DNA of 64,000 nucleotides, from positions 124,001 to 188,000 of the forward strand of contig JAKCWG010000894.1 in NCBI GenBank assembly GCA_021464415.1. Direction: 5' to 3'. Position 1 is the stretch's first letter. Each line of letters begins with the position of its first letter. This DNA comes from Lonicera japonica (Eukaryota > Streptophyta > Magnoliopsida > Dipsacales > Caprifoliaceae). Below the pieces are notes generated by a model that was not told the DNA's origin, ran no database searches, and was given only the letters and a program-made list of their open reading frames with translations. The translations under genes were made by a program, and so were the position numbers. Below, in pieces: positions 1 to 11,340 of this stretch.

Positions 1-170
1 AACCTTCCTTGCCAGTAGGAATACATTAGCTCAAGACCGAATCGGAATTGTTAACGGAACCGTTCCTGCCAGTGGGAGTACATCAACTCAACAATGAATT
101 AAAATTGTTAATGGAACCGTCCCTACCAATAAGAGTAGTCAGCTCAACCTCAGCCCAATCCCAAAGGCAT
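1..170 (+). repeat. Three tandem 57-bp units at the end of gag
   Basis: Units begin at 1, 58 and 115, each opening with AACC and sharing blocks such as CCAGTGGGAGTACATC and AATTGTTAAYGG. The third unit is shorter and more diverged. The period is a multiple of three, so the repeat could have been translated as 19-residue units just before the Pro/Gln-rich end of gag. Confidence 0.75.
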
Positions 171-1610
171 TGATAACTCTTCTTTTTTAGGTACTAAGCA
201 ATATCAAGAGCAAGTCAAAGCTATCACTACTTTAAGGAGTGGTAGAGTTGTTGACAATCAAATAAAGCCACCTCCACATGAATATATTCAAACAAGAGAG
301 ACGGAGGAAGAAGATGAAGAAGTTAAAACTGAGTAGTACATTTCTACTAAAGCCTTGAGAAAAGCTGAGATAGCTAAGGTAGCCGAGTCAAAAACCGAGA
401 ATGTGAATGATGTTCTTGAAAAAGATGAAACTTCTATTCTTTTCATTCATATTCCTTTCCCTCAAAGGTTGCAGAGACTGGCTAAGGATAACCATAATTA
501 TGAGATTCTTAATCTTTTCAAGCAAGTGAAGATCAACAATCCTCTTTTGAATGCAATCAAGCATATTCTTTCTTATGCTAAGTCTTTAACATTTTATGCT
601 AACTTTTTTTAAGACTTGTGCAACATAAAAAGAAGAGTCTCTATTTAGAAGAAAGCATTTTTTGCTAATCAGGAGAGCTCAATCATTCAACACAATTTGC
701 TTGCCAAGTACAAGGATCGTAATTGTTCTACCATTTCTTGTTACGTTGTTGATCAAAGGACATAATATGCTCTCTTGGATCTTGGTTCTAGTATGAATTT
801 ACTCCCGTATTTTGTTTATCAGCAGTTAGGTTTAGGTGAGTTAAAACCCACAAGAATTACCTTGCAACTGGCTGAAGACATTTTGGTTGAAGGGTGACAA
901 ATTTATCTATCCAGTTGACTTTGTTGTGCTAAGCACTTAACATATGGCCAACATTGGTACCCAAGTTCACATCATTCTAGGAAGACCCTTTCTTACTACT
1001 ATCAATGCTATTATCAGTGTTAGGAATGATGTCATGAAGCTTTCATTTGGAAATATGACTCTCGATGTCAATATTTTCTCGATTCCTAAATAGCCAGATC
1101 TTGAAGAAGAAGATATTCGAGAAGTTAGTTACCTAGATACAGTCTTGGAGGAATACTTTGGTTTGTTGCAATATGAGGGCCTAATTGAGTCAACTTTGAC
1201 TCATTCTTTTTTTGATTTTGAAGTTTATTCTCCTATCAAGAAGAACATAAGTTAAGCAGTTTCTGATCTTAATTCCAGCAAAGATGCTGAAGAGCCCGAA
1301 GTAGAACAGGCTATGTGGACTGAAAAGTTTGAAGAACTCCCCTCGGGTAATTCTTTAGTCATCCCTTCTGCTTTCGAAGCTTCCAAATTGGAACTTAAGC
1401 CCCTACCCCAGGAGCTCAAGTACGCCTTTTTAGGATAATCTGAAACTTATCATGTCATAGTCTGAAGCAAGTTAAATTCCACTCAAGAGTCTGAGCTCTT
1501 AAAAATTCTTAAGCTACACAAAGATGGGTTAGGATGAACTATAATTGATCTGAAAGGTATAAGTCATAATATATGTACTTATAAGATATACCTTGAAGAA
1601 GATGTTAAGC
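135..1610 (+). pseudogene. Gag C-terminus and aspartic protease of the Athila-like element
   Basis: Just after 190 the plus strand encodes an AITTLRSGRVV-type string typical of the gag end of Athila-like elements, then an acidic stretch. An open segment at 355-612 (PFPQRLQRL, then NPLLNAIKHILSYAK) matches the linker before the protease. Around 768-845 the pepsin-like protease is recognisable by LLDLGSSMNLLPYFVYQQLG, the LDLGS box being a variant of the D-T/S-G active site. Stops within and after this domain break the frame; by about 895 it is closed. The rest up to 1610 is the degraded protease-RT linker. Not functional. Confidence 0.75.
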
Positions 1611-1620
1611 CCACTGACAG

Positions 1621-2930
1621 ATGCAGATGAGGTTAAATCCCAACATAAAAGAAGTAGTCCGCAAGGAAGTTCTTAAACTCTTACATGTTGGTATGATTTA
1701 CCTTATCTCTAATAGCAAATGGGTAAGTTCTACTCAGGTTGTGCCTAAGAAATTTGGCATAATTGTTGTTCCTAATGCTGAAGGTGAGCTAGTTCCCGCA
1801 CGTGCTACCACTGGATGGCGCATGTGTATTGATTATCATAAGCTTAACTTTATAACCCGGAAATATCATTTTACACTCCCATTTCTTAATCATACTTTGG
1901 AGAGGGTGGCTAGTCATTCTTTCTATTGCTTTTGGGATGATTACAGTGGTTACAATCAAATAAAGATTGCTCCCGAATATCAGGAGAAAACCATTTTCAC
2001 TTGTCCTTTTGGTACTGTTACTTGTAAGAGAATGTCCTTTGACTTGTACAATGCACCAGCAACCTTTCAAAGGTGCATGATGAGTATCTTTAGTGAGATG
2101 ATGGAAACATTTCTCGAAGTTTTCATGGATGATTTCTCTCTTTTTAACAATTCTTTTGAAGATTGTTTGCAGAACATGAAGAAAGTCTTAGTTAGTTCTA
2201 AGTACAATAATCTTATTCTGAATTGGAAAAAATTCCATTTCATGGTTACCCAATTGTTTTAGGTCATATTGTCTCAACTGAAGGGATTCAAGTGGATAAG
2301 GTTAAAATTGACCTCATTGCTAATTTGCTAGTTCCTAAAACTATCAAAGAAGTTCAATCATTTATAGGCCATGCTGGTTTCTATAAGATGTTTATTAAAG
2401 ACTTCAGTTCTATCTCTCGACCCCTATGTAACCTGCTTGTTAAGGATACACCATTTGAATGGACTTCAGCGTGTCAAGAAGCTTACGGCAAGCTCAAGGA
2501 AATGCTCACAACTGCACCCATTGTGCAGCCACCTGATTGGAGCTTACCATTCTAGTTTATATACGACACTAGTGATTATGCGATTAGAGTTGTCTTAAGT
2601 CAAAGGAATGACAAGAAGCCCGATGTTATTTACCACGCTAGCTGAACTTTAAATGATGCTCATATGAACTATTCTACAACTGAGAAAGAGTTACAGCAAT
2701 TGTTTTTGCTTTAGATAAGTTTCGATCTTACCAAATTGGATCACTGATTGTCTGCTTTACTGATCACTCAACAATTAAGTATCTTCTTACGAAGAAATAT
2801 ATGAAAGCAAGATTAATTAGGTGGATCCTACTACTCCAAGAATTTGACTTGATTGTCAAAGATAAGAAAGAAGTAGAGAATGTCATATCCGATCACTTAT
2901 CTAGGCTCATTAGTAAAGTTTGAGAGACGG
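1621..2930 (+). pseudogene. Reverse transcriptase and RNase H of the Athila-like element
   Basis: 1621-2262 is open for 213 codons and carries the RT palm: GWRMCIDYHKLN near 1813-1848, then DDYSGYNQI, CPFGTVTCKRMSFDLYNAPATFQRCM, and FMDDFS with its two aspartates at 2128-2133. The frame shifts near 2225-2262 and continues in 2223-2555 with the thumb (FIGHAGFYKMFIKDFS, a conserved gypsy string). RNase H follows from about 2556 (YDTSDYAI, then YHAS) but is broken by stops. It would copy element RNA to DNA. Decay by frameshift and several stops is seen directly. Confidence 0.85.
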
Positions 2931-2959
2931 ACGATTTACTTATTCAAGAAAATTTTCTA

Positions 2960-4290
2960 AATGAGCAACTAATGGCTGTTCGTAGTTTGTCATGGTATGC
3001 AAATATCATGAATTATCTCACCACAAGAAAGGTTCCTGATTGGCTATGTCAAAAGTAAAATCAGTTATTTACTTTAGTGAAGAATTTCTATTTCTATAAC
3101 CCGTACTTGTACAAGTACAGTCCTGATCAGATATTACAAAAATGTGTCCCTACAGAGGAAGCTAAATTCATCATGTATGCATGTCATGAAGCAGCATACG
3201 GGGGTCATTTTTCTTTCTGCAAAACGGTTGACAAAACTCTGTAGTGTGGTTTTTACTGGCTTATTATTTTCAAGGATATGAAGATCCACTGCAGAATGTG
3301 CGCTCGTTATCAGATGTTAGGTGCCAATTTAAGAAGGAACATGATGCCTTTAACTAATATCATGTTAGTTGAAATTTTTGACTATTTGGGTATAGATTTC
3401 ATGGGGCCGTTTCCTCCTTCGTTTTGGGCACCAATACATTCTTGTCGCTCTCGAATACGTGTCTAAATGGGTTGAAGCCATTCCCACTAAAAATAATGAT
3501 CATTTCACTATCATTACATTCCTTAACCAGAATATCCTTTCTAGGTTTGGCATGCCAAAAGTGATAATAAGTGATCAAGGCAGTCACTTTTGTAGCAAAC
3601 CGTTTGAGAAATTGATGTAGAGTTATAAGTGAATCACCGAATCTCTTTTTGTCATATCACCCACAGACAAATGGGCAGGCTAAATAGCCAAGAGAGATCA
3701 AGAGAATCTTTGAGAAAATAGTTAATGTTAATCTGAGAGATTGGTCTATTCGTTTGACGGATGCTTTATGGGCCTATTGGACCACTTACAAGACGAGTTT
3801 AAATATGTTTCCTTACCGGTTGGTTTATGGTAAGGCATGTCATCTCCCTTTGGAGATTGAATATAAGGCATTCTGGGCTATTAAGACTATGAACTTCGAT
3901 CTCTGATAGAGTGGTAATGAGAGAAGCTTGCAGTTGAATGAACTTGAAGAGTTACGCTATGATGCGTATGATAATTCTAGAATTTTCAAGGAAAATACAA
4001 AGCGTTTCCATGATCAGAAAGTTATGAGGAAGAATCTTGAGCCTGGACAGAAAGTTTTACTTTATGATCAAGGCTCCATTTATTTTCTAGAAAACTTCGA
4101 TCAAGATGGATTGATCCATTCAAAATTCATATAGTCTTTCCTTATGGAGCAGTGGAATTAGAGAATCCAAAAGATGGCAGTACGTGTAAAGTCAATAGGC
4201 ATCAATTAAAGCCATTCTTGGAAAAACTTTATGGCAGTGAGGAGAGCATTGAGTTAGGGGAACCCAAATATGATACTAGTGGATGATCAA
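2960..4290 (+). pseudogene. Integrase of the Athila-like element
   Basis: The H2C2 zinc domain is visible near 3175-3320 (CHEAAYGGHF, then MCARYQ). The core starts with LGIDFMGPFPPSF near 3388, loses frame near 3425, and resumes with RFGMPKVIISDQGSHF near 3543-3595 and YHPQTNGQA near 3655. The C-terminal part includes 3928-4134 ([12 protein letters not shown], then GQKVLLYDQ) and ends near 4287 with a GAVELENPKDG-type string and two stops. Several in-frame stops are present, so this is a fossil. Confidence 0.8.
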
Positions 4291-4512
4291 GAAGAAATTT
4301 TCGCACTTTGTATAATCTGTATAATTCTGTATACATATATTGTATATTCGTTTTTATTTTCATTTTTGTTGTTTCATGCATTTCACCATCATTCTTTTTT
4401 GGTGATCTCAAATCCCAATTCGAACCGCTTATTTTTTGGAATTTACACCGCCTATAAACCGTCTCGGTTAACGCTGTGTAAATTGATTTGCAACATAGGG
4501 ACCGTGTCATTC

Positions 4513-4534
4513 TAAATTGGGGGAGCAAGAAACC
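4513..4534 (+). other. Polypurine-tract-like segment after pol
   Basis: The stretch AATTGGGGGAGCAAGAAA lies about 230 bp after the end of pol. A G-rich purine run here is what Athila-type elements carry after pol as an internal polypurine tract. Role inferred from position and composition. Confidence 0.45.
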
Positions 4535-5035
4535 ATTAAATTCTGTGCATTTAATTGTTTCATAGCATTATCACGAATTCAAGGATTTTTTTTTTAATTT
4601 TTTTTTATTATATTTGGCTTTTGGGAGCATCAACCGATCACAAAAAAGTTAAATTCTAAAAAATATCAAGTAAAACTTTTAGAAAATCTTTTATCTTTTT
4701 TTTAAAAAATTATTTCATAATATTTTTAAGTGGCCTTGGGGAAAGTTTCTATAGTTTAAAAAAAATAAAAAAATTGCGGGGATCGATCCCCATGTGAGGA
4801 TCGATCCTAGTACCCATTTTCTAATTTTTTTCCTTTGTTCCTCTCTCTCCTGTCGATCCCCCCCACACCCTATTCTTTTTATTTTTTTCTTCTTTTTTCT
4901 TCCTCCATTATTTCTCCTCCATTTCCATTCTTATTTCCTCCATTCCCACACTACCATGCTTCTACTTCTAAATATTTTCGTGATGCCGCCATACACACAA
5001 TTGCTCAAACCAACTCAAGTCACGCCCGCGATCCT
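4535..5035 (+). other. Non-coding spacer with a pyrimidine-rich tract
   Basis: T-rich and A-rich runs up to 4770, then GATCGATCC appears twice (near 4780 and 4800), then a strongly pyrimidine-rich stretch at about 4825-4950. Apparent reading frames here only reflect the C/T-rich tract. Probably the spacer between pol and the 3' region of the Athila-like element. Confidence 0.4.
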
Positions 5036-6250
5036 GGATGGAGTCGAGGGAAGTTTTAGATCTACCGTGGACCGCCGTTGGTAAGAGTCTGTATTCTGCA
5101 CCCGAGGGGTCTCTATAAACTGTCCTTTAGAGGAGATACCTATAGATGATGACCCACTCCTTTATTGCATTATTCTTGCCCATCAGGATTGATACGCTAC
5201 GCTGAGGGTCACTTGAGGTCAATGCTATGCTGTGTCACGAGTTTGTAGCTAGTCTGATACGCAAGGGTCCCCACCGCTACGCTGCATTATTTGAGGGATT
5301 CGTATTGATCTCATCCCCAAGTTTGTTTATGAGGTTACAGGTGTCGCGTTAGTGCTCAACTTTGAGTATCCGTATTTATTAGGTGCTCCTGGTATGCCTA
5401 CGCCCCATAGAGGTCACTTCCACGCTCTACGGTACACCCACAGAGTGGGATGGCTTTGGTCATCTTCTTCGAGATCGACTAGCACCTCAATTTTTGGATT
5501 TCCATATGATTTTGGTCGGTTTCATTTTCCCAACAAATCAAAAAACAAAAATTTATCTATAGACTACTTATATCTTTTACGCGATAGTTAGGTGTAGATT
5601 TATGTCGGTGTTGGATTGAGGCTATTGCAGCCGGGATGGAGGATGTTAGGAAGTTTGTTTCGAGTGGAGTTATTATCACCCGCTTTTGCACTTATAAAGG
5701 TATATGGAGGGTAGCGGATGATGAGATGATATTTTCTAGAGGTCCGATCGGTGTTACTTCTGCCACAAAATCTAGAGCGCAGAAGAGGCGTAGAGGCACA
5801 ACTGCGCAGGGCCCAATAGGGGAGGACGTACAAGAGGAAAATGTTTTTGACACTCTAGCTATTGATCTGCCACCACCATTAGCCAGTACATCAAAGGCTG
5901 GCCCATCCTAGACTTATGGAGACGGCGAGGCCCCAGCTACGGATGGTCTGATGCTTAAGGGGCAGGAGGAGCTCCAGATTCAGTTTCAGAGGTGAGTAAA
6001 GATAGAGGACGATAGATATAGAGCTATGAGGAGCCAATATACGAAGTTGTCGATCGCGGTCAACTACATTGACCAGTCTGTCTCTCGCATGGATAAATCC
6101 TTGGTTGAGCTTATAGGTAGGACGTCAGTAGCCCCCGATGCTGATGAGTCCCAGGGTTCTGAGGAGAGTAATGAGGATGAGTTAGATGGTGACGGAGGAG
6201 ACTACCAGGAGACAGTTTATGACTCCACTGGCCCATTGACCAGTTAGGCT
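5036..6250 (+). pseudogene. Degenerate downstream coding region of the Athila-like element
   Basis: The GC content is closer to coding than in the spacer before it, and short open pieces occur in several frames: 5636-5911 (basic then Pro-rich, KSRAQKRRRG near its middle) and 6026-6247 (ends in an acidic Glu/Asp/Ser-rich tail). Athila elements often carry an extra reading frame between pol and the 3' LTR, and position and composition fit that. I recognise no conserved domain. The assignment is inference. Confidence 0.35.
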
Positions 6251-6515
6251 AGGGACTAGGATTTTTTGTGTTCTATGTTTAAATCCTATAGGCCTAGGTT
6301 TTTTGTGTTAGGGAGATGTTTGCACTTTATGTATTTCATTTCGAACTCGTTTGCATTATATATATCTGTTTTGTTTGGATGAAATGTGATGCTCCTATTG
6401 TTGATGTTTATTTCATTTATAGAATTATATGCTTACCTATATTTTATATGCACTAATTATTTATCTAGATCCATTATGTGAAGCTATATAGATACATATC
6501 CTGCATTCAACAGCA

Positions 6516-7214
6516 ATGTCGTCTAATCATTCCTTTCCTGCCTATAAAACATCATCTCATGACAAGAGTCTGGATGATTTATTTATGTTAGGGCCAAATA
6601 CAGATGCCCTTGACCACGGTAATCTGAACAATTCACCAGCCTTGAATTCATTTGAGAGCCTTGTGGGTGGTAATTAGTTTACTTGTGATCTATTGGCATT
6701 TCAAGAAAAGCTGCCTGATGATGATGTAAAGTATGAGAAATATGAGAATAATCATATGGACATTGATGTTGAGATGTATGAGGATACTGAATCAGGTGAA
6801 AAAGCTACAAGTGTGTGGAAGTCAAGTCTATCTGCATCATTTGCTACTGAGGATTGATCTGATTATGATCCTACTGAGCCATCGGATTAGGAGTCTAATA
6901 ATTCTAGGAAGGAAGCTGATCAGCCTGAGAAGAAGTAATCTAACTCACTTGCAAGAGCCCCTTTGCACGTTAGAGTGAAACATTCTCAACCTGCTCGGTT
7001 TACCGAAGTGGCTAAGGCGAATAAGAGAAAGATATCTGCAATAGAGGACCCGTCCATGGTAAAGGAATATGAAGAGCAATTTGATTCATCTGAGGATTCT
7101 GATTCGGAAAGCAGTAGAAATGAAACTGGGGATTCCAATTTCGATTCCGAAAGTAGTAGTGATGCATCTGATGATTCTGAAGAATCTTACAGGGATAGTG
7201 TTAGCAGTAGCTAG
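6516..7214 (+). pseudogene. Acidic Ser/Asp/Glu-rich reading frame with four in-frame stops
   Basis: From an ATG at 6516 one frame can be followed for about 230 codons to a stop after 7212. It is interrupted by TAG near 6676, TGA near 6857, TAG near 6888 and TAA near 6937, with no frameshift needed. The C-terminal part (6963-7214) is open and rich in Ser, Asp and Glu (SSEDSDSESS, then SSSDASDDSEESYRDS). Family unknown. It may be a nuclear acidic or disordered protein, or part of the element 3' region. All four stops could come from single C-to-T changes. It ends 18 bp before the copia LTR at 7233. Confidence 0.4.
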
Positions 7215-7232
7215 AAAAAAAAAGCAGGGGCG

Positions 7233-8301
7233 TGCGCGGAAATGAATTAAACAAATTAACCCTAGGTTTGTTATTCAATGGTTGGATTCTCAAAAATCAA
7301 TTTTATTCGAATCAAAAAGTAAAACCTAAAAGTTTATGGATTTTAATTCTGAAAAACCTGTTTAATCTTTTTTAATATGCATCAATTAATAAAGTAATTA
7401 AACAAATAAGCAAACACCAGAATTAACGAGGTATCCTTGCAGTGCAGGACTAATCCTCAACAATTCACTATATGCACAAAGGTTTACAAACTCGATTAAT
7501 CTCAAACCGTACAGACTTACAAAACTTAAATCGCACAAGTCACCTGGAAAAGTCTCCACCTTATGCACGTATAGTCCTTCTATTCGAATCCTACAAACAG
7601 ATTCACAATGAATCACTTGCCACGGTATCACACTATTCTTTAACTTTGTTTGTGAATCACACGCACTTTGAAATCTGATTTGTTATTTATAAAAAGAACG
7701 CTTGCTTTGGCATGAATAAAAAGCCCTAAGGTGTTTTTTATGTTTTGAGGTTTTTAATCTCTCTCTATGTTAAAAATCTCTCTCAAAACATGAGTAAAAG
7801 TTGTTTAAAATGTGTGTTTTTGACACAAGGCAATGGGTTTTATTTATAAATAAAATCTTGAGTCAAAAACCTTTTTGGATTAGGAAAATACCTTTAAAAA
7901 GAAAATTTTACGATAAAAAAATCAATGCCTAGAAACCTTGACGGACTGGTCCACATTAGCAAAATGTGTACCGGTCCGCCCTTCAGAGAAAACTGATTCC
8001 ATGGAAATTTTAAAGATAAAGCCTGACTGGTACATATTAGCATTGTGTGTACTGGTCCGCTCTATTGAAGGTGAAAAACTTAGTTTAAAAACACAAACTT
8101 CCATGATTTTTAACCACCACCTAGGAAATTATATTCAAATACTAATGCTCACCGTATCTATCTTGAATTAATCTTCAATGCATCATATCGTTAGCTTGGC
8201 TTGCTTGTAATTCTTCAGATTCAATCTCGAACGACTCAAAAAGTTACAAGCAAACATGTTTTTGTCGAAGGAATAAAGCCAACCAAAATATAAACTTTAC
8301 A
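7233..8301 (-). mobile_element. LTR of a Ty1/copia element (minus strand), 1.07 kb
   Basis: Read on the minus strand the segment starts TGTAAAGTTTATATTTTGG and ends CGCGCA, giving TG...CA ends. Directly before its start, on the same strand, is a purine-rich tract (8302-8316) placed like the polypurine tract of a copia element. It is therefore the 3' LTR, with the internal region to the right. No gag-pol was found, so the element is truncated. The layout resembles SIRE/Maximus-type copia elements, inferred by resemblance. Confidence 0.55.
7938..8074. repeat. Two direct copies of a 45-50-bp motif in the copia LTR
   Basis: A motif of the form GACTGGTMCAYATTAGCA...GTGTACYGGTCCGC occurs at about 7942-7980 and again at 8023-8062, roughly 80 bp apart. 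Direct repeats in the upstream half of an LTR may be U3 regulatory units; that role is inference. Confidence 0.5.
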
Positions 8302-8850
8302 ATCTCTCCATTTGGCTATTCCGAGACATAACACATACATCCTAACGGACTTCATGACTCGATCACTAAAACTACGGTATCCCTTACGTAATTACAATAA
8401 AAGAATCAATTCTCGCCTATTACAAAATAACTAAGGATGCAAGACATGCCAACACCATGAATATTTTAGTGTGCTGCTTCAAACTCATGCTTCTCATCAT
8501 CCTGTACTTCAACCTGAAACACCAAAGCTCAAACAAACCTTTGAGAAGTATTTGGGTTATACGAGAGATAAATTAACAATGAAATCAAAATATCCCTTAA
8601 CCCAACAATTCCCTTTATAACTTCTTCTCCCCCTTTACCAATTCTTCTCCCCCTTTTTGTGAGGAATAGACAAAGGCAAAACAATGAAATATGTAGGGAA
8701 TTCAAATCTCTTCCCCTTAACTACTCCCATTTCTATGTACTCTCTCCCCAAGACATATATATCTTCTTCTCCCCCTTTCTATTTATATGTATAGAATTAC
8801 AATTACAATTGCTCATTAGGGTTGATTAAAAAATTATTAAAGAGGGTAAG
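8302..8850 (-). mobile_element. 3' internal non-coding region of the truncated minus-strand copia element
   Basis: Adjacent to the LTR the minus strand has a purine tract and then AT-rich DNA in which a GGGGGAGAAG block appears three times (plus strand CTTCTCCCCC near 8624, 8644 and 8769). Such G-rich purine blocks are usual in the 3' non-coding region of large copia elements. No coding sequence is visible. Confidence 0.4.
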
Positions 8851-9250
8851 ACTTGGATAACACTCCAGCCTTCATTCTCCTATCCAATACTAACAACTTC
8901 TGAATTCGTACGTTAGTAATGAGGCAGTGGAGATCTGTACGATTATGTTCAGACTCATACGATTTGGCATGATCCTTTCCATGTATTTCTCACACATTCC
9001 ACACATGCACAGGCACATGTACTCTTCCCTGGGATCTCGGTCTCGGCTATCTGTCATGGCATGCCCAGACGCCCCTTGCTTCGGCATGTCTTCTGGCTGT
9101 CCTTCTTCATTTGGGCCCAGCCCATCAGCTTGGTCCAGGATATGGGCCTCTGAGCGAGTTGGGCCAGCCCAGTTTAGCTTGACAAAATTTTATGCTCGCT
9201 CATGTGTAATAGGCTATTTTATTTTATTTTTTTAAATCATTAAGAGGTTA
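8851..9250. other. GC-richer unclassified segment
   Basis: Base composition rises to near 50% GC at about 9030-9180, with repeated GGGCC/GGCCC words. The open frame at 8927-9235 starts with a possible hydrophobic segment but shows no domain. Possibly part of an old LTR; no function assigned. Confidence 0.2.
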
Positions 9251-9254
9251 ATGG

Positions 9255-9466
9255 TTATTTATTTTTTAATGATTAAACATTCAGCATTGATTGAGAGGCA
9301 TTAGTTCTACTAAATGCTTAATGTTTAATTTCAACCATTGTTTTATACAAACACTTCAAATTCAAAGTCATGTTCAAAATAAAAACAAACAACATGTTTA
9401 TAATTTGAATTCAACATTAAGCATTTAGTAATCAGCGTTAAACAATCAAAGATTAAAAAAAAAAAA
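9255..9466. mobile_element. Small fold-back (MITE-like) element
   Basis: The left arm (about 9262-9340, TTTTTTAATGATTAAAC then TACTAAATGCTTAATG) is roughly the reverse complement of the right arm (about 9411-9466, CATTAAGCATTTAGTA then GTTTAAC...GATTAAAAAA). The middle is unrelated, giving a hairpin of about 200 bp. Target duplications were not resolved. Confidence 0.45.
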
Positions 9467-9482
9467 AAAAACACACACACAC
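9454..9482. repeat. Poly-A followed by (AC)n
   Basis: About 17 consecutive A residues lead into six AC units. Confidence 0.85.
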
Positions 9483-10317
9483 CCATAGATTAGTTATTAG
9501 AAATGATATTAACTATTGAGTTATTAAAAATGATTTTAACATTGAGTTACTTCTCTATTAATATATATTCTATCTTAAATTTATCCGCACATAAAAATCA
9601 ATAATTAACTATAAAATTTAAACTCATTTTTCAACAAAATGAGATAATTAGATTCAATTTCTTCACAGAATTATATATAATTTACCAAAAACAATGCTGC
9701 TATAGTGCACAAAAACAATAAATATACTTGCTTTTACATAATTTGATGTCAAAATCAAAATAATATAATAGACGATGTGAGGAAAATACAAATAATTGCC
9801 ACGTTTTATAGTGGTGGAATTTTTTAAACAAATAGTATTTTGGATTCTAACAAAGAAACATATCTATCCAGAACAAAAATTATGGGCTTTGAATCTGGTC
9901 ACTTGCTCTTCTATTGCATCGATTTGCGTGGTCTATTTTTCAAAATTACTATTTTTGGACTTCAACTGCTTCACAAAAACTCTTAAATGAGAAGCCACAT
10001 TCTCAAACTCCTTTACACTCCTTCTACCATTTTTAGACCGCCATATGCGAAAACTCAGAAAAGGGCCCTCTTTTACATATTCATCTAAATAATTATAACA
10101 AAAAATTTATATCACTTTATTTGAAGATTAAAAAAATGTAATAGTTTTTTATTAAAAGATTAACAAAAATAAAAAAGAAATAAAATACAACTAGCTTTAC
10201 TGGGCCTTAACCCTTTTTCTCGTTCTATTTTTTAAGAACGTGGCCTTAATTTACACAATGGATTCACGCCTCTTTAATATATTTCCATATTAAAATTTGG
10301 TCATCTACCAAATTTTT

Positions 10318-10519
10318 AAAGCATATATATAATGAAAGGGATATAGTTATTAGTTAAGAATATATTGTTGAACTAGAAAGAAAATTCATAAAATGGGAAT
10401 TAATTCTCTTTACAATGAATTTAAAGCATATATATATATATATATATATATATAATGAAAGGGATGTTAGTTATTTGTTAGGACTTATTGTTGAACTAGA
10501 AAGAAAATTCATAAAATAA
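10318..10519. repeat. Tandem duplication of about 100 bp with an internal (AT)n
   Basis: A block opening AAAGCATATATATAATGAAAGGGAT and closing TTGAACTAGAAAGAAAATTC is present at 10318-10395 and again at 10422-10515. The second copy has an expanded AT dinucleotide run at about 10428-10454. Confidence 0.75.
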
Positions 10520-10670
10520 ACTTTTATCTCCTTATTATTATATTATTTTCTTGGTCATTCTTAAATAAAATAAACTTGGCATGAAAACATATATAATTTG
10601 AGTTGGCTTGCAAATAGGCTCTTTTCGATTAGACTTAACAAGGCTTTATTACTCTTATAAATAAGAAAAT

Positions 10671-10698
10671 ACATATATATATATATATATATATATCT
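10671..10698. repeat. (AT)n microsatellite
   Basis: A pure AT/TA dinucleotide run of about 26 bp. Confidence 0.85.
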
Positions 10699-11340
10699 AT
10701 AGAGCCATTGTGTGACCGTGGCTGGGCCGAGTTACAAATTTTATCCTAGGCCCAGGTTGTATCAAGTTCAGGACTATTATTAATGAACTATTCCGCAATG
10801 GAAGCCATCTACCAAACCAAATGAATTGTTCCGCAATGCTTCTAACTTCAACAACTTCCATATGTTTTTTCTTCTACCTACCTATCAACAAAAATTGCTA
10901 TATTGAAGGAGCCAAACTAAGATAATGTAATATTATGAAGTAATCTGCATTGCCTACATGTTATTAATTACATTATAAAGATCGAACACAACTTAAATTT
11001 AGATCATGATAACCAGAAAAATGCAAATAAATATGTGTTTTATCTTCTACCTATGTGTCAAAAAAAATGTCCTGTTACCTAATGGTTGGCCATTTGGGGA
11101 AAAAAAAAAGAGTCAATTATTGTAAGAGAAAAACATGATTTTGTACAGATCTATTGTGCACAAGCGTGCAAAGTTCTTTAGTGTTAAGAATACAGCATAT
11201 ATAGGGCAAGAGAAAAACATGATTTTGTAAGATTCCAAGGGCAAAACCGGCTGCGCAGCTCAACTCCCGAAAAGGTTTCCCTAGCACAACATAGTCTAAG
11301 TCGGAGTAACCAACTAAGACGTAATAGGAATCTCACGAAA

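Larger units (their letters stand above)
1..4540 (+). mobile_element. Degenerate Ty3/gypsy retrotransposon, Athila-like, 5' end outside window
   Basis: Translated pieces occur in gypsy order: end of gag, aspartic protease, reverse transcriptase, RNase H, zinc-binding integrase N-terminus, integrase core and integrase C-terminus, all on the plus strand. Athila-type signatures are the FMDDFS catalytic box in place of YxDD and an IDFMGPFPPS string at the start of the integrase core. Several frameshifts and stops show an old, inactive copy. No LTR or primer-binding site was identified; the 5' part lies left of the window. A purine tract follows pol. Lineage is inferred from motif resemblance only. 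Confidence 0.85.
9483..11340. other. AT-rich intergenic DNA without a recognisable gene
   Basis: Only short open frames such as 9796-9990 occur, with no domain. The segment contains a tandem duplication and two AT microsatellites listed separately. A 22-bp string AAGAGAAAAACATGATTTTG(TA) appears twice, near 11126 and 11209. Confidence 0.5.

Noticed and set aside
4794..5084. Hydrophobic frames resembling a signal or membrane peptide
   Set aside because: Generated by a C/T-rich tract in a decayed retroelement spacer.
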